This document shows positions 24,932 through 33,935 of a stretch of DNA of 64,000 nucleotides, piece by piece. Made by a program: the position numbers and the translations under genes. The first letter of the stretch is position 1, and each line of letters begins with the position of its first letter. The notes under the pieces are model-generated. The model was not told the origin of the DNA and made no database searches. It saw only the letters and a program-made list of their open reading frames with translations. Source of the stretch: Roseomonas gilardii (lineage in GTDB: Bacteria; Pseudomonadota; Alphaproteobacteria; Acetobacterales; Acetobacteraceae); assembly GCF_001941945.1 (NCBI RefSeq), contig NZ_CP015583.1:1816501-1880500 (forward strand), read 5' to 3'.

Positions 24932-26557
24932 ATGGCCGATGTCCTGGTGGTGGGAGCGGGACCGGTCGGGCTGACCATGGCGGCGGAACTGGCCCGGCAC
25001 GGCCAGCGATGCCGCCTCATCGACCGGCTGACGCAGCCCTCGCCCTATTGCCGCGCCATCGGCGTCACGCCCCGGACCCTGGAGGTCTGGGACGACATGG
25101 GCATCGCCCGGGAGATGATCGGGGCGGGGCTGTGGATCCGCGGACTCCGCTCGGTCCTCCAGGGACGGCCGCCCATGGACGTGACGGTGGACGGCAGCGG
25201 TCTTTCCTATGGCCCGCTCGGCCTGCCGCAATACGAGACCGAGCGCGTCCTGACCCGGCACCTCGCCCGGTCGGGCATTTCCATCGAGCGCGGGGTCACG
25301 CTTTCCGGGCTCAGCCAGGATGCGGATGGGGTCTCCGTCAGCCTGACGCATGCCGATGGCAGCGTGGAGGCGGCGGGTTTCCGCCATGTCATCGGCTGCG
25401 ATGGGGCGCACAGCGCCGTCCGCCGCGCCCTGGGCATCGGTTTCGAGGGCGAGGCCATGCCCATGACCTTCATGCTGGGCGATGTGCGGATCGGCTGGGA
25501 TCTTCCCTACGGCATGACGTTCCGCGCCCTGCACATGAACGAGGCCGCGCCACCCGACATCTTCGTGGCCGTGCCGCTGCCGGAGCACGGCCGCTATCGC
25601 ATCACCATGGTCGCGCCACCCTCCCTCGTGCCGGCGGGCGGCACCGCCCACGGCATCCAGGGCGAGACGGCGGGGCCGGGGCTGCACCATCTCCAGGAGG
25701 TGGCCGACGCGCTGCTGCCGGAGAAGCCGGTGCTGTCCGATCTGCGCTGGTCCTCCATCTTCCGGATCAGCATGCGTCTGGCCACGCGATACCGGCAGGG
25801 CCGGGTCTTCATCGCCGGGGATGCGGCGCATATCCATCCGCCCACCGGCGGGCAGGGCATGAACACCGGCATCCAGGATGCCTACAACCTTGCCTGGAAA
25901 CTGGCCCTGGTGCTGGACGGCGCGGCGCCCGAGGCATTGCTGGACAGCTACGAGGCCGAGCGCCGGCCGGTCGGCGCCGATGTCATCGCCCGCACGGTGG
26001 CGGCCAGCATGAATTTCGGCCGGGAGGAAGGCGGCAAGCCCGATCGCTCGGCCGACACGCAACTCGGCATTTCCTACCGCGGCGGAGACTGGGTGCGGGA
26101 TGACGGGCCGGCGGGGCAGGGGGTCGTGGCGGGCGATCGCGCCCCCGATGCCGGCGGCCTGAGGCAGGAGGGGATCGGCTTCCCGCTCCGTCTGCACGAG
26201 ATGCTGCGGGGCCCGGCGCATGTGCTGCTGGCCTGGATGCCCGGAATGGAGAAGGGGGCGGGGAAGGCGGAACTGCGCGCCCTGTCGGACTTCGCCCTGG
26301 CTCTCGGCCCGGTCCTGGGCGACCGGCTGCGCTTCGTGGCGCTGACGGATGCGGCGGCGGGGCAACAGCCCGCCATCGGCATCCTGCATGATGCGGAGGG
26401 CGGCTTCGCCAAGGCCTATGGTCCGGCGGGGCGGGCCTTGCTGGTGCGCCCCGACGGGCATCTGGGCTGGACCGGGCCATCCTGGCGCGCCCCAGACCTC
26501 GCCGCCTATCTGCAGCGCCTCTTTCCCGATGCTGCTCTCACGGTGGCCTCTCCATGA
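24932..26557 (+). CDS. FAD-dependent aromatic-type monooxygenase (PheA/TfdB/UbiH-like)
   Basis: 541 aa, class A flavoprotein hydroxylase. The dinucleotide-binding motif VVGAGPVGLTMAAELARHG opens the protein. The DG motif is HVIGCDGAHSAVRRALGI, and the FAD ribityl motif is AGDAAHIHPPTGGQGMNTG near residue 295. The C-terminal 100 residues resemble the thioredoxin-like domain of phenol-hydroxylase relatives (ALLVRPDGHLGWTGP). It should use NAD(P)H and O2 to hydroxylate an aromatic or polyketide-like substrate, which is unknown. Its stop overlaps the start of a membrane protein gene (ATGA), so the two are co-translated. No ring-cleavage genes are near. Confidence 0.9.
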   Translation: MADVLVVGAGPVGLTMAAELARHGQRCRLIDRLTQPSPYCRAIGVTPRTLEVWDDMGIAREMIGAGLWIRGLRSVLQGRPPMDVTVDGSGLSYGPLGLPQYETERVLTRHLARSGISIERGVTLSGLSQDADGVSVSLTHADGSVEAAGFRHVIGCDGAHSAVRRALGIGFEGEAMPMTFMLGDVRIGWDLPYGMTFRALHMNEAAPPDIFVAVPLPEHGRYRITMVAPPSLVPAGGTAHGIQGETAGPGLHHLQEVADALLPEKPVLSDLRWSSIFRISMRLATRYRQGRVFIAGDAAHIHPPTGGQGMNTGIQDAYNLAWKLALVLDGAAPEALLDSYEAERRPVGADVIARTVAASMNFGREEGGKPDRSADTQLGISYRGGDWVRDDGPAGQGVVAGDRAPDAGGLRQEGIGFPLRLHEMLRGPAHVLLAWMPGMEKGAGKAELRALSDFALALGPVLGDRLRFVALTDAAAGQQPAIGILHDAEGGFAKAYGPAGRALLVRPDGHLGWTGPSWRAPDLAAYLQRLFPDAALTVASP

Positions 26558-27099
26558 ACCTCCTTCTCAGCTTCGCGCCCTTCCTGGCCTTCGCGGTCCT
26601 GGCGCATTTCGGCCGGGCGGAGGCAGGTCTTTGGGCGGGCTTCCTGACCGCCGCCGCCCTGATCCTGCGCGACCGGTTCGTCCTGCGGCGCTCGGTGAAG
26701 ATCCTGGAGGCCGGGACCGTGCTGCTCTTCGCCGCCCTGGCCTTCTGGACCACCGCGCGCGGCGCCGAATGGAGCATTCCCCTGGTCCGCCTGGCGGTGG
26801 ATACGGGGCTGCTCGCGATCGTGCTGGCATCCCTGCTGATCGGCACGCCCTTCACCCTGCAATATGCGCGGGAGGAAACGCCGCCGGAAATCTGGGACCA
26901 GCCGGAATTCCTGCGGACCAACCGGGAGATCACCCTGGCCTGGGCGGCCGCCTTCCTCGCCATGATCGTGGCGGATGCCGTCATGGCCTTCCTGCCGCAG
27001 GTGCCGCATCAGTTCGGCGTGCTGGTGACCGTGGCGGCGCTCTATCTGGCGGTGCGCTACACCCGCATCCGTGCCGCGCGCGCCGCTTTCGCGGCCTGA
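26554..27099 (+). CDS. Hypothetical multi-pass membrane protein coupled to the FAD monooxygenase
   Basis: 181 aa with about five hydrophobic helices: LLLSFAPFLAFAVLAHFG at the start, AGLWAGFLTAAALILRD, AGTVLLFAALAFWTTA, LAVDTGLLAIVLASLLIG, and two more after a soluble loop with TPFTLQYAREETPPEIWDQP. I do not recognise a named family with confidence. Co-translation with the monooxygenase suggests a role linked to its substrate or product, such as membrane access, but that is speculation. Codon use looks like its neighbours. Confidence 0.75.
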   Translation: MNLLLSFAPFLAFAVLAHFGRAEAGLWAGFLTAAALILRDRFVLRRSVKILEAGTVLLFAALAFWTTARGAEWSIPLVRLAVDTGLLAIVLASLLIGTPFTLQYAREETPPEIWDQPEFLRTNREITLAWAAAFLAMIVADAVMAFLPQVPHQFGVLVTVAALYLAVRYTRIRAARAAFAA

Positions 27100-27209
27100 C
27101 GGTTCATCACCATAGGTTGGGTGGCCCGCCACGCCCGGCGACAGCATGACGCCGTGGTGGCAGAACGGGAGCGGGCCGCACCGACGGCGGCCCGACAGGG
27201 AAACGGACC

Positions 27210-28940
27210 ATGACCCAGACAGGCCAGAAGTGGGACAAGTCCCGCCTGCCCAGCCGCCATGTGACGGTGGGGCCGGAGCGCGCGCCGCACCGTTCCTACT
27301 ACTACGCGATGGGCATGACCGAGGACGAGATCGCCCAGCCGCTGGTGGGCGTCGCGACCTGCTGGAACGAGGCCGCGCCCTGCAACATCGCGCTGAGCCG
27401 GCAGGCGCAGAGCGTGAAGGCCGGGGTGCGGGAGGCGCAGGGCACGCCGCGCGAGTTCACCACCATCACGGTCACCGACGGAATCGCCATGGGGCACCAG
27501 GGGATGAAGTCCTCGCTCGCCTCCCGTGATGCCATCGCCGACACGGTGGAACTGACGGTGCGCGGCCATTGCTACGACGCGCTGGTCGGACTCGCGGGCT
27601 GCGACAAGTCGCTGCCAGGCATGATGATGGCCATGCTGCGGCTGAACGTGCCGAGCGTCTTCATGTATGGCGGCTCGATCCTGCCCGGCACCTACAAGGG
27701 CCGCGACGTCACGGTGGTGGATGTCTTCGAGGCGGTGGGCATGCACGCCGCCGGCAAGATGTCGGACGAGGAACTGCATGCGCTGGAATGCGTCGCCTGC
27801 CCCAGCGCCGGGGCCTGCGGCGGGCAGTTCACCGCGAACACCATGGCCACGGTGAGCGAGGCGATCGGGCTGGCGCTGCCCGGCTCGGCCGGGGCGCCGG
27901 CGCCCTATGAGGACCGTGACCGCTGGGCCGTGGAATCGGGCCGGGCGGTGATGGAGCTGGTGCGCCGCAACCTCCGCCCGCGCGACATCGTCACGCTGAA
28001 ATCGCTGGAGAACGCGGCGGTGGTGGTGGGTGCCACCGGCGGCTCGACCAATGCCGGGCTGCACCTGCCGGCCATCGCGCATGAGGCGGGCATCCGCTTC
28101 ACCATGGACGACGTGGTCGCGATCATGCGCCGCACCCCCTATATCGCCGACCTGAAACCGGGCGGGAAATACGTGGCGCTGGACGTACACAAGGTCGGCG
28201 GCATCCCGGTGATCATCAAGGCGCTGCTCGATGCGGGACTGATGCATGGCGACTGCCTGACGGTGACGGGGAAGACGCTGGCGGAGAACCATGCGGATGT
28301 GGTCTTCCCGACCGACCAGGACGTGATCTACCCGGTGTCGAAGGCGATCACGCCCACCGGAGGCGTGGTCGGGCTGAAGGGCAACCTCGCGCCGGACGGT
28401 GCCATCGTGAAGGTGGCCGGGATGAAGAACCGCCGCTTCGAGGGCACGGCGCTCTGCTTCGACTGCGAGGAGGATGCCTTCGCCGCCGTGGACCAGCGCG
28501 CCTACAAGTCCGGCGACGTGATCGTCATCCGCTACGAAGGCCCGAAGGGTGGGCCGGGGATGCGGGAGATGCTCTCCACCACGGCCGCGATCTATGGCCA
28601 GGGCATGGGGGCGGAGGTGGCGCTGATCACCGATGGCCGCTTCTCCGGCGCCACGCGCGGCTTCTGCATCGGCCATGTCGGGCCGGAGGCGGCGGTGGGC
28701 GGGCCGATCGCGCTGCTGCGCAACGGCGACCACATCGTGATCGACGCCGATGCCGGCACGATCGACGTGCTGCTGCCGGAGGAGGAACTCGCCGCGCGCA
28801 AGGCGGCCTGGAAGCCGCGCGGCACGGACTACAACAGCGGCGCGCTGTGGAAATACGCCCAGCTCGTCGGCCCGGCGCATCTGGGCGCGGTAACCCATCC
28901 GGGCGGGGCCGCGGAGACGCATTCCTACCCGGATCTCTGA
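27210..28940 (+). CDS. ilvD: Dihydroxy-acid dehydratase
   Basis: 576 aa. IlvD dehydrates 2,3-dihydroxy-isovalerate and -methylvalerate to the 2-oxo acids in valine and isoleucine (and CoA precursor) synthesis. The three Fe-S ligand cysteines expected in IlvD/Edd proteins are present: Cys58 (WNEAAPCN), Cys131 ([11 protein letters not shown]) and Cys203 ([10 protein letters not shown]). The active-site segment [19 protein letters not shown] is intact, as is [13 protein letters not shown]. The ATG at 27210 gives full family length. It stands alone between the membrane protein and pdxA, followed by a hairpin. Confidence 0.95.
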   Translation: MTQTGQKWDKSRLPSRHVTVGPERAPHRSYYYAMGMTEDEIAQPLVGVATCWNEAAPCNIALSRQAQSVKAGVREAQGTPREFTTITVTDGIAMGHQGMKSSLASRDAIADTVELTVRGHCYDALVGLAGCDKSLPGMMMAMLRLNVPSVFMYGGSILPGTYKGRDVTVVDVFEAVGMHAAGKMSDEELHALECVACPSAGACGGQFTANTMATVSEAIGLALPGSAGAPAPYEDRDRWAVESGRAVMELVRRNLRPRDIVTLKSLENAAVVVGATGGSTNAGLHLPAIAHEAGIRFTMDDVVAIMRRTPYIADLKPGGKYVALDVHKVGGIPVIIKALLDAGLMHGDCLTVTGKTLAENHADVVFPTDQDVIYPVSKAITPTGGVVGLKGNLAPDGAIVKVAGMKNRRFEGTALCFDCEEDAFAAVDQRAYKSGDVIVIRYEGPKGGPGMREMLSTTAAIYGQGMGAEVALITDGRFSGATRGFCIGHVGPEAAVGGPIALLRNGDHIVIDADAGTIDVLLPEEELAARKAAWKPRGTDYNSGALWKYAQLVGPAHLGAVTHPGGAAETHSYPDL

Positions 28941-28958
28941 CGCGCGGGGCCGCCGGGG

Positions 28959-28992
28959 CCGGGCCGCGAAAGCCCCGATCCTTGCGGCCCGG
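28959..28992. terminator. Hairpin after ilvD
   Basis: A 9-bp perfect inverted repeat (CCGGGCCGC / GCGGCCCGG) with a 16-nt loop starts 19 bases after the ilvD stop. No U-tract follows. The rest of the 245-bp gap before pdxA shows no gene. Confidence 0.45.
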
Positions 28993-29185
28993 CAACGGAC
29001 AGGGCGGCGGTGCACCGGGAAAAGCACGCATCGTTTCCTGGCCGGTGGCCATGCCTTCCGCGAGGCGACAGGCGTCACGCTTTGAAACACCCTGCTGGCG
29101 GCGGGGCAGGCATGTTCCCGCTGCCGCTTTCCTTCCCGTCGCGACCTGCCTCATCTCAGCGGTCTCTCAGCAGCTCTGGCCGATC

Positions 29186-30211
29186 ATGGACGCCGATACC
29201 CTTCCCCTGGCCCTGACGATGGGCGACCCCGCCGGTATCGGCGGCGAACTGACCCTGGCCGCCTGGGAGATCGCCCGGCATGGCGAAGGGCCGGTCTTCG
29301 TGGCCCTGGACGATCCGGCACGCCTCGCGGCGCTGGCGGCCCGGCTCGGCCGGCAGGTGGCGCTGGCGGAGGTCGCCGATCCCCGCGAGGCCGCCGCGCT
29401 CTTCCCCGAGCGCCTGCCGGTGCTGCCCATGCCACTCGCCGCGCCGGCGACGCCGGGACGGCCCGACAGGGCGCATGCGCCCGCCATCCTCGCCTCGATC
29501 GAGACGGCCGTGCGGCTCGCCCAGGCGGGCAAGGTCGGCGGCCTCGTCACCAACCCGATCAGCAAGGCCTCGCTCTACGGCGCCGGATTCGGCTTTCCGG
29601 GGCACACGGAATATCTCGGCGCGCTCACCGGCCTCACCGAGCCGCCAGTGATGATGCTGGCCTGCCCGGAGCTGCGCGTGGTGCCGGTGACGATCCATGT
29701 CTCGCTGCGCCGCGCGCTGGAGGAGCTGACCACGGCGGAGATCCTCCGCACCGGGCGCGTGCTGCACCGCAGCCTCCAGGCGGATTTCGGCATCGCCACA
29801 CCGCGCATCGCCGTGGCCGGGCTGAACCCCCACGCGGGGGAAGGGGGTGCCATGGGCGACGAGGAAGGGCGCATCGTCGTGCCCGCCATCGAGGCCTTGC
29901 GCGCCGAGGGGATCGACGCCTTCGGCCCGCTGCCGCCGGACACGATGTTCACGCCCCGCGCCCGCGCCGGCTATGACGCCGCGCTCTGCATGTACCACGA
30001 CCAGGCGCTGATCCCGCTGAAGACGCTCGACATGGATGGCGGCGTGAACGTCACCCTGGGCCTGCCGGTGGTGCGGACCTCGCCCGACCACGGCACTGCC
30101 TTCGACATCGCCGGTCGCGGCATCGCCGAACCTGGCAGCCTCCTCGCCGCCCTCCGCATGGCGGCGGACATGGCCGCCCGCCGCAACATCCTTCCCGGAG
30201 CCGCCCCATGA
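29186..30211 (+). CDS. pdxA: 4-hydroxythreonine-4-phosphate dehydrogenase
   Basis: 341 aa. PdxA oxidises 4-phosphohydroxy-L-threonine with NAD(P)+; the product feeds PdxJ in DXP-dependent vitamin B6 synthesis. Signature segments are LALTMGDPAGIGGELTL at the start, VTNPISKASLYGAGFGFPGH (about 120-140, with the metal His), AGLNPHAGEGGAMGDEEG, and YHDQALIPLKTLDMDGGVNV. The ATG at 29186 gives full length but has no strong ribosome site. pdxJ follows with an ATGA overlap, so the two consecutive pathway steps are coupled. Confidence 0.95.
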   Translation: MDADTLPLALTMGDPAGIGGELTLAAWEIARHGEGPVFVALDDPARLAALAARLGRQVALAEVADPREAAALFPERLPVLPMPLAAPATPGRPDRAHAPAILASIETAVRLAQAGKVGGLVTNPISKASLYGAGFGFPGHTEYLGALTGLTEPPVMMLACPELRVVPVTIHVSLRRALEELTTAEILRTGRVLHRSLQADFGIATPRIAVAGLNPHAGEGGAMGDEEGRIVVPAIEALRAEGIDAFGPLPPDTMFTPRARAGYDAALCMYHDQALIPLKTLDMDGGVNVTLGLPVVRTSPDHGTAFDIAGRGIAEPGSLLAALRMAADMAARRNILPGAAP

Positions 30212-30942
30212 GTCTTCCCATCCGGCTGGGCGTGAATGTCGATCACGTCGCCACGCTGCGGAACGCCCGCGGCGGCACGCATCCCGACCCGCTGGCGGCG
30301 GCGGTCCTGGCGCTGGAGAACGGTGCCGACAGCATCACCGTGCATCTGCGGGAAGACCGGCGGCACATCCGCGACGCCGATGTCCGCATCATGCGGGAGA
30401 AGCTCCAGGCCCCGATCAACCTGGAGATGGCCGCGACGGAGGAGATGCGGGACTTCGCCCTGGCGATCCGCCCCCATGCCGCCTGCCTGGTGCCGGAGCG
30501 CCGGGCGGAACTGACCACCGAGGGCGGGCTGGACGCCGCCGGGCTGGAGGCGCAGCTCGCCCCCATCGTGGCGGCGCTGCGCGGGGCCGGGACGCGGGTG
30601 TCGCTCTTCCTCGACCCCGACCCGCGCCAGATCGAGGCCGCCGGGCGGCTCGGCGCCGGGGCGGTGGAGTTGCACACCGGCACCTATTGCGAGGCCGCCC
30701 CCGGCGCGGCGCGGGACCGCGAACGGCAGCGCTTGGCCGAGGCGGCGCGGCAGGTCGCGGCGCTGGGCATCGAGTGCCATGCCGGGCACGGGCTGGACTA
30801 TGTCACCGCCGCCGAGATGGCCGCCGTTCCGGAGATCGTGGAGCTGAACATCGGCCACTTCCTGCTCGGCCAGGCGTTGTTCGATGGCCTGGGCGCCGCC
30901 GTGCGACGCATGAAGCAGGTGATGCTGGAGCACCGTCCATGA
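30208..30942 (+). CDS. pdxJ: Pyridoxine 5'-phosphate synthase
   Basis: 244 aa TIM barrel that condenses the PdxA product with deoxyxylulose 5-phosphate to pyridoxine phosphate. Family signatures: LGVNVDHVATLRNARGG at the start, the phosphate-binding region DSITVHLREDRRHI, GAGAVELHTGTYCEAA, and ECHAGHGLDYVTAAEMA near the C-terminus. It overlaps pdxA at its start and the dioxygenase gene at its stop, by four bases each. Such coupling implies one operon of three genes. Confidence 0.96.
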   Translation: MSLPIRLGVNVDHVATLRNARGGTHPDPLAAAVLALENGADSITVHLREDRRHIRDADVRIMREKLQAPINLEMAATEEMRDFALAIRPHAACLVPERRAELTTEGGLDAAGLEAQLAPIVAALRGAGTRVSLFLDPDPRQIEAAGRLGAGAVELHTGTYCEAAPGAARDRERQRLAEAARQVAALGIECHAGHGLDYVTAAEMAAVPEIVELNIGHFLLGQALFDGLGAAVRRMKQVMLEHRP

Positions 30943-31703
30943 CTGTGAATACCAGAAGGCGGGAGGATCTGGCGGAGGCCATCCGTGGGTCGGGCTATGT
31001 CTTTCTCCCCGGCCACGAGGTCACGCGCCTGCTGGACCCGGCGGGGGAGGCACTGGCCAGCGCCCCGTGGAAGGAGTTCGTGGCGAGTTGGAACGACCTG
31101 CGTCCCGACACCCACATGGCCGATGGCGGTCGCTATCGCCTGCGCCGCCATGCCGTCTTCGGCGCGGCGCAGGGCGAGCCCCTGACCCAGGGCCCGCACC
31201 AGCCGCATTACCAGACCCTGCACCACAATCCGCTGAATGGCGGGCATGAGCGATGGTTCGAGCCGGTGGAGCCCGGGATCGCGGCAGGGGCGCCGCTGTC
31301 GCGCCTGCTGAGCGGGGCGCGGGCGGTGTTCGAGCTCGCCGAGACGCCGCCGCCGCGCTGGCATGTGGAGATGCACCAGTTCCGCATCGAGGCGCGCCCC
31401 AACGCCGCTGGCAAGCCGACGCCGGAGGGGATGCACCGGGACGGCGTGGATTTCGTGCTGGTCACCCTGATCGGGCGTGAGAACGTTGCGGGCGGCGTGA
31501 CCGGCATCCGTGTGGACGCACAGGAGGGTGCCCCTCCCGGCGAAGCGAGCTTCACCCTGGAGAACCCGCTGGACACGGTGCTGCTGGACGACCGGCGGGT
31601 CTGGCACGGGGTGACGCCCGTGTTGCCGATCGACCCGTCGCGGCCGGGGCACCGGGACGTGCTGGTGCTGACCTTCGCCCGGCACACGCCGCACCGGGAG
31701 TGA
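30939..31703 (+). CDS. 2OG-Fe(II) dioxygenase (PF10014-like, amino-acid hydroxylase type)
   Basis: 254 aa. The putative iron ligands fit the 2OG-Fe_Oxy_2 family: GMHRDGVDFVLVTLIGRENV supplies the H-x-D pair (about 167-169) and VWHGVTPVLPI the distal His, with the 2-oxoglutarate-binding Arg probably in PGHRDVLVLTFARHT. Family members such as isoleucine dioxygenase hydroxylate free amino acids. It is coupled to pdxJ by ATGA and ends at a terminator, so it is the last gene of pdxA-pdxJ. A link to B6 metabolism is inferred only from position. Confidence 0.8.
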   Translation: MTVNTRRREDLAEAIRGSGYVFLPGHEVTRLLDPAGEALASAPWKEFVASWNDLRPDTHMADGGRYRLRRHAVFGAAQGEPLTQGPHQPHYQTLHHNPLNGGHERWFEPVEPGIAAGAPLSRLLSGARAVFELAETPPPRWHVEMHQFRIEARPNAAGKPTPEGMHRDGVDFVLVTLIGRENVAGGVTGIRVDAQEGAPPGEASFTLENPLDTVLLDDRRVWHGVTPVLPIDPSRPGHRDVLVLTFARHTPHRE

Positions 31704-31717
31704 TCCAGCGCCGCCGG

Positions 31718-31741
31718 AAGCGGGCTGTCTTTCCCGCTTTT
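31718..31741 (+). terminator. Rho-independent terminator of the pdx operon
   Basis: A stem AAGCGGG / CCCGCTT with an 8-nt loop, followed by TT and closing on a T-rich end (CGCTTTTC), starts 15 bases after the dioxygenase stop. Confidence 0.7.
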
Positions 31742-31848
31742 CATCTGGCGACACGTTCCGGGCAGGATGGCCACGGTGCATCCTGCCCGCCCTTCGCGCG
31801 GAGTCCTCTCTCTTGCCGTCCCGTCCCGCCTTTCCCACCACCCTTTGC

Positions 31849-32172
31849 ATGACGCGCCTGGCGGCTTCGCTGACCGTCTTGACGCTCGTTGCCGGCTGCG
31901 TGCCACCGCCTCCGCCGCCCGCGATGCCGCCCCATGCCTCGCGGCAGCCCTATCCGCCTGTCCCTGTCCTCCGTGTGGAGCCGGAGCCGCCGCGCCCACC
32001 CGGCGCGGAATATGTCTGGCAGCCGGGGCACTGGCAGTGGGACGGCGTCGCCTATCGCTGGGAGCCGGGCCACTACGTGCTCCGCCATGTCGTGGGCGGA
32101 GGCGCCTGGCGGCATGGCGAATGGGTCTGGACCCGTGGCGGCTGGGCCTGGGAGCCCGGCGGCTGGCGATGA
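31849..32172 (+). CDS. YXWGXW-type repeat lipoprotein
   Basis: About 107 aa. A lipoprotein signal peptide with lipobox LVAGC (Cys near residue 17) is followed by a Pro-rich linker (VPPPPPPAMPPHA) and a Trp-rich C-terminal repeat region: YVWQPGHWQWDG, YRWEPGHYV, WVWTRGGWAWEPGGW. Repeats of this kind define the YXWGXW family of small envelope proteins of unknown function. It should be anchored in the outer or inner membrane. ATG at 31849; a TTG at 31813 is possible but would lengthen the signal. Its stop overlaps the next gene by four bases. Confidence 0.78.
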   Translation: MTRLAASLTVLTLVAGCVPPPPPPAMPPHASRQPYPPVPVLRVEPEPPRPPGAEYVWQPGHWQWDGVAYRWEPGHYVLRHVVGGGAWRHGEWVWTRGGWAWEPGGWR

Positions 32173-33119
32173 CGAATAGGCTACGGCGCCGCCACCTGCT
32201 CGGCGGTGCCATGGGCCTCGGCGCCGTGGCCCTGCCGCCCGGCTCCTTGCCGGCGCAGCCCGCGCCGCCACCGGCGGTTTCCGTGCGGGACGGTATCCCC
32301 GGGGAAGCGCCGCGCTATACCGGCCGCGCGCTCAGCGCCGTGCCGAACGAGGCGGCGATGGTCCGGCGTTTCTGGGCACCGGGGCTGAACGAGGCCTATG
32401 TGCCGCAGGGCCTGACCGTGCTGGGCGACGAGATCCTGGTCGCGGCCTATCGGAGCCTGACGCACGATCAGGCGGACGGCCCTTCGCGCGTCTTCCGGTT
32501 GTCACGCCGGGACGGCAGCCTGCGGGGCAGCTTCGCGCTGCCGGAGGAATTCGGCCATCCCGGCGGCCTCGCCAGCGACGGGCGCAGGCTCTTCGCGGCG
32601 AATTCCGGCGTGATCGTGGCGTTCGACGCCACCCGCCTCGATGCGCCGGACGGGCCGAGGCCGCTTTCGGCACGGCGGGTGGATCGGTCGATGGGGCCGG
32701 CCTTCCTGGCCTGCGACGGTCAATCCCTCTGGTTCGGCCCCTGGCGCAAGAGCGGCAACCCGCGTCTCCATGCCGTGCCGGTGGCCCGTTTCCTGGAGGG
32801 GGAGGGCCACCCCGTCACCCCGGCTGACGCGGTGCGCGACATCCCGCTGCCGCTCCGGGCACAGGGGGCAGCGGCGGATGCCGAGGGGCGGATCTGGATC
32901 GCCTGCAGCGCCGGCGCCGCGCCGGGCGAGCTGCACCGGCTGGACCCCGAGGATGGCACCCGGCTGGAAAGCCATGGCGCGCCCGGCGGGATCGAGGATC
33001 TGGGCTTCGACCGGGAGGGGCTGCTCTGGTCGGTCAGCGAGGCGGGATCGCAACGCTGGAACGGCTGGCCCACCTTCTTCCCGCTGGTCTTCGCCATGGA
33101 TGTGACGCGGCTGCGATAG
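32169..33119 (+). CDS. Tat-signal protein, predicted periplasmic beta-propeller-like, function unknown
   Basis: 316 aa. A twin-arginine signal (RLRRRHLLGGAMGLGAVALP) is followed by a soluble domain with repeating short strands such as PQGLTVLGDEILVAAY, GHPGGLASDGRRLFAANS, GAAADAEGRIWIACSAGAA and GGIEDLGFDREGLLWSVSEA. Their spacing resembles blades of an NHL/SMP-30-like beta-propeller; this is inference from the pattern. It is co-translated with the YXWGXW lipoprotein, so both probably act in the periplasm. No enzyme motif was recognised. Confidence 0.75.
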   Translation: MTNRLRRRHLLGGAMGLGAVALPPGSLPAQPAPPPAVSVRDGIPGEAPRYTGRALSAVPNEAAMVRRFWAPGLNEAYVPQGLTVLGDEILVAAYRSLTHDQADGPSRVFRLSRRDGSLRGSFALPEEFGHPGGLASDGRRLFAANSGVIVAFDATRLDAPDGPRPLSARRVDRSMGPAFLACDGQSLWFGPWRKSGNPRLHAVPVARFLEGEGHPVTPADAVRDIPLPLRAQGAAADAEGRIWIACSAGAAPGELHRLDPEDGTRLESHGAPGGIEDLGFDREGLLWSVSEAGSQRWNGWPTFFPLVFAMDVTRLR

Positions 33120-33123
33120 GCAC

Positions 33124-33140
33124 CCCGCCGGAGCGGCGGG
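33124..33140. terminator. Short hairpin between convergent genes
   Basis: A 7-bp perfect stem (CCCGCCG / CGGCGGG) with a GAG loop fills the 27-bp space between the Tat-signal protein stop and the xth stop. Confidence 0.5.
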
Positions 33141-33146
33141 CGATGC

Positions 33147-33917
33147 TCAGTCCGCCAGGTCGCACAGCACCGGCGCGTGGTCGGAGGGGCTTTCCGCCGC
33201 ACGGGCAGCGACATCCACCGAGGTGCCGGTCAGCCGCTCCGCCAGATCGGCCGAAAGCAGGGCATGGTCGATGCGCAGGCCACGGTTCTGCTCGAAGGCC
33301 GGGCCATAGTCCCAGTAGGTGTAGATCGTCTCCGCCGGATGCAGTGCCCGCACCGCGTCGGTCAGGCCCAGGTTCACCAAAGCGCGGAAAGCGGCACGGC
33401 TTTCCGGCCGCACCAGCGCATCGGTGGGCGGCAGGGCGCGCGGGGCGAGGTCGGCCTCGGTGGGGCAGACGTTGAAATCGCCCAGGATGGCGAGCGGCGC
33501 GAAGCGGTCCAGCCGCTCGGCGGCCAGGGCGCGCAGGCGCTCCATCCAGCGCAGCTTGTAGGCATAGCCTTCCTCGCCGCGGGAATTGCCATTGGGCAGG
33601 TAGATGCCGATCAGGTTCATCCCCGCCGCCCGCACCTCGACGAAGCGGGCATGGTCGTCTTCCGCCTCGCCGGGCAGGGTCTCGCCGAGCACCTCGAAGG
33701 GGATGCGGGAGAGCACCGCCACGCCGTTGCGGCCGCCGGGCTGGCCCACCGCATGGCAGCGATAGCCCAGCGCCTCGAACTCCATGGCCGGGAATTCCTC
33801 CGTCTTGCACTTCAGCTCCTGAAGGAAGACGAGGTCGGGCTGTTGCCGTTCCAGCATGTGGCGAAGGTTCGGCGCACGCTTGCGCGCCGAGTTCACGTTG
33901 AAGCTGCAAAGTCGCAA
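33147..33917 (-). CDS. xth: Exodeoxyribonuclease III (AP endonuclease, Xth family)
   Basis: 256 aa endonuclease/exonuclease/phosphatase fold enzyme that nicks abasic sites and trims 3' blocks in base-excision repair. Catalytic motifs in order are CSFNVNSARKR (N-terminal Asn), FLQELKCKTEEFP (metal Glu), IYLPNGNSRGEEGYAYK, LGDFNVCPTEADL (Asp/Asn) and the terminal PSDHAPVLCDL (Asp-His). All expected residues are visible. It is downstream of erpA on the same strand with an 18-base gap, so the two may be co-transcribed. Confidence 0.95.
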   Translation of the reverse strand: MRLCSFNVNSARKRAPNLRHMLERQQPDLVFLQELKCKTEEFPAMEFEALGYRCHAVGQPGGRNGVAVLSRIPFEVLGETLPGEAEDDHARFVEVRAAGMNLIGIYLPNGNSRGEEGYAYKLRWMERLRALAAERLDRFAPLAILGDFNVCPTEADLAPRALPPTDALVRPESRAAFRALVNLGLTDAVRALHPAETIYTYWDYGPAFEQNRGLRIDHALLSADLAERLTGTSVDVAARAAESPSDHAPVLCDLAD

Positions 33918-33935
33918 GGGAGGGGTGACGCCTTC

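Noticed and set aside
22265-26461. A 1,398-codon open frame antisense to valS and the monooxygenase gene
   Set aside because: It lies opposite two clear genes, its translation is low-complexity (His/Arg/Gly/Ala/Gln-rich) and without motifs, and such frames arise from strong third-position GC bias.
27057-29090. A 677-codon open frame antisense to ilvD
   Set aside because: The forward frame is an intact IlvD with all cluster cysteines; the reverse translation has no recognisable domain.
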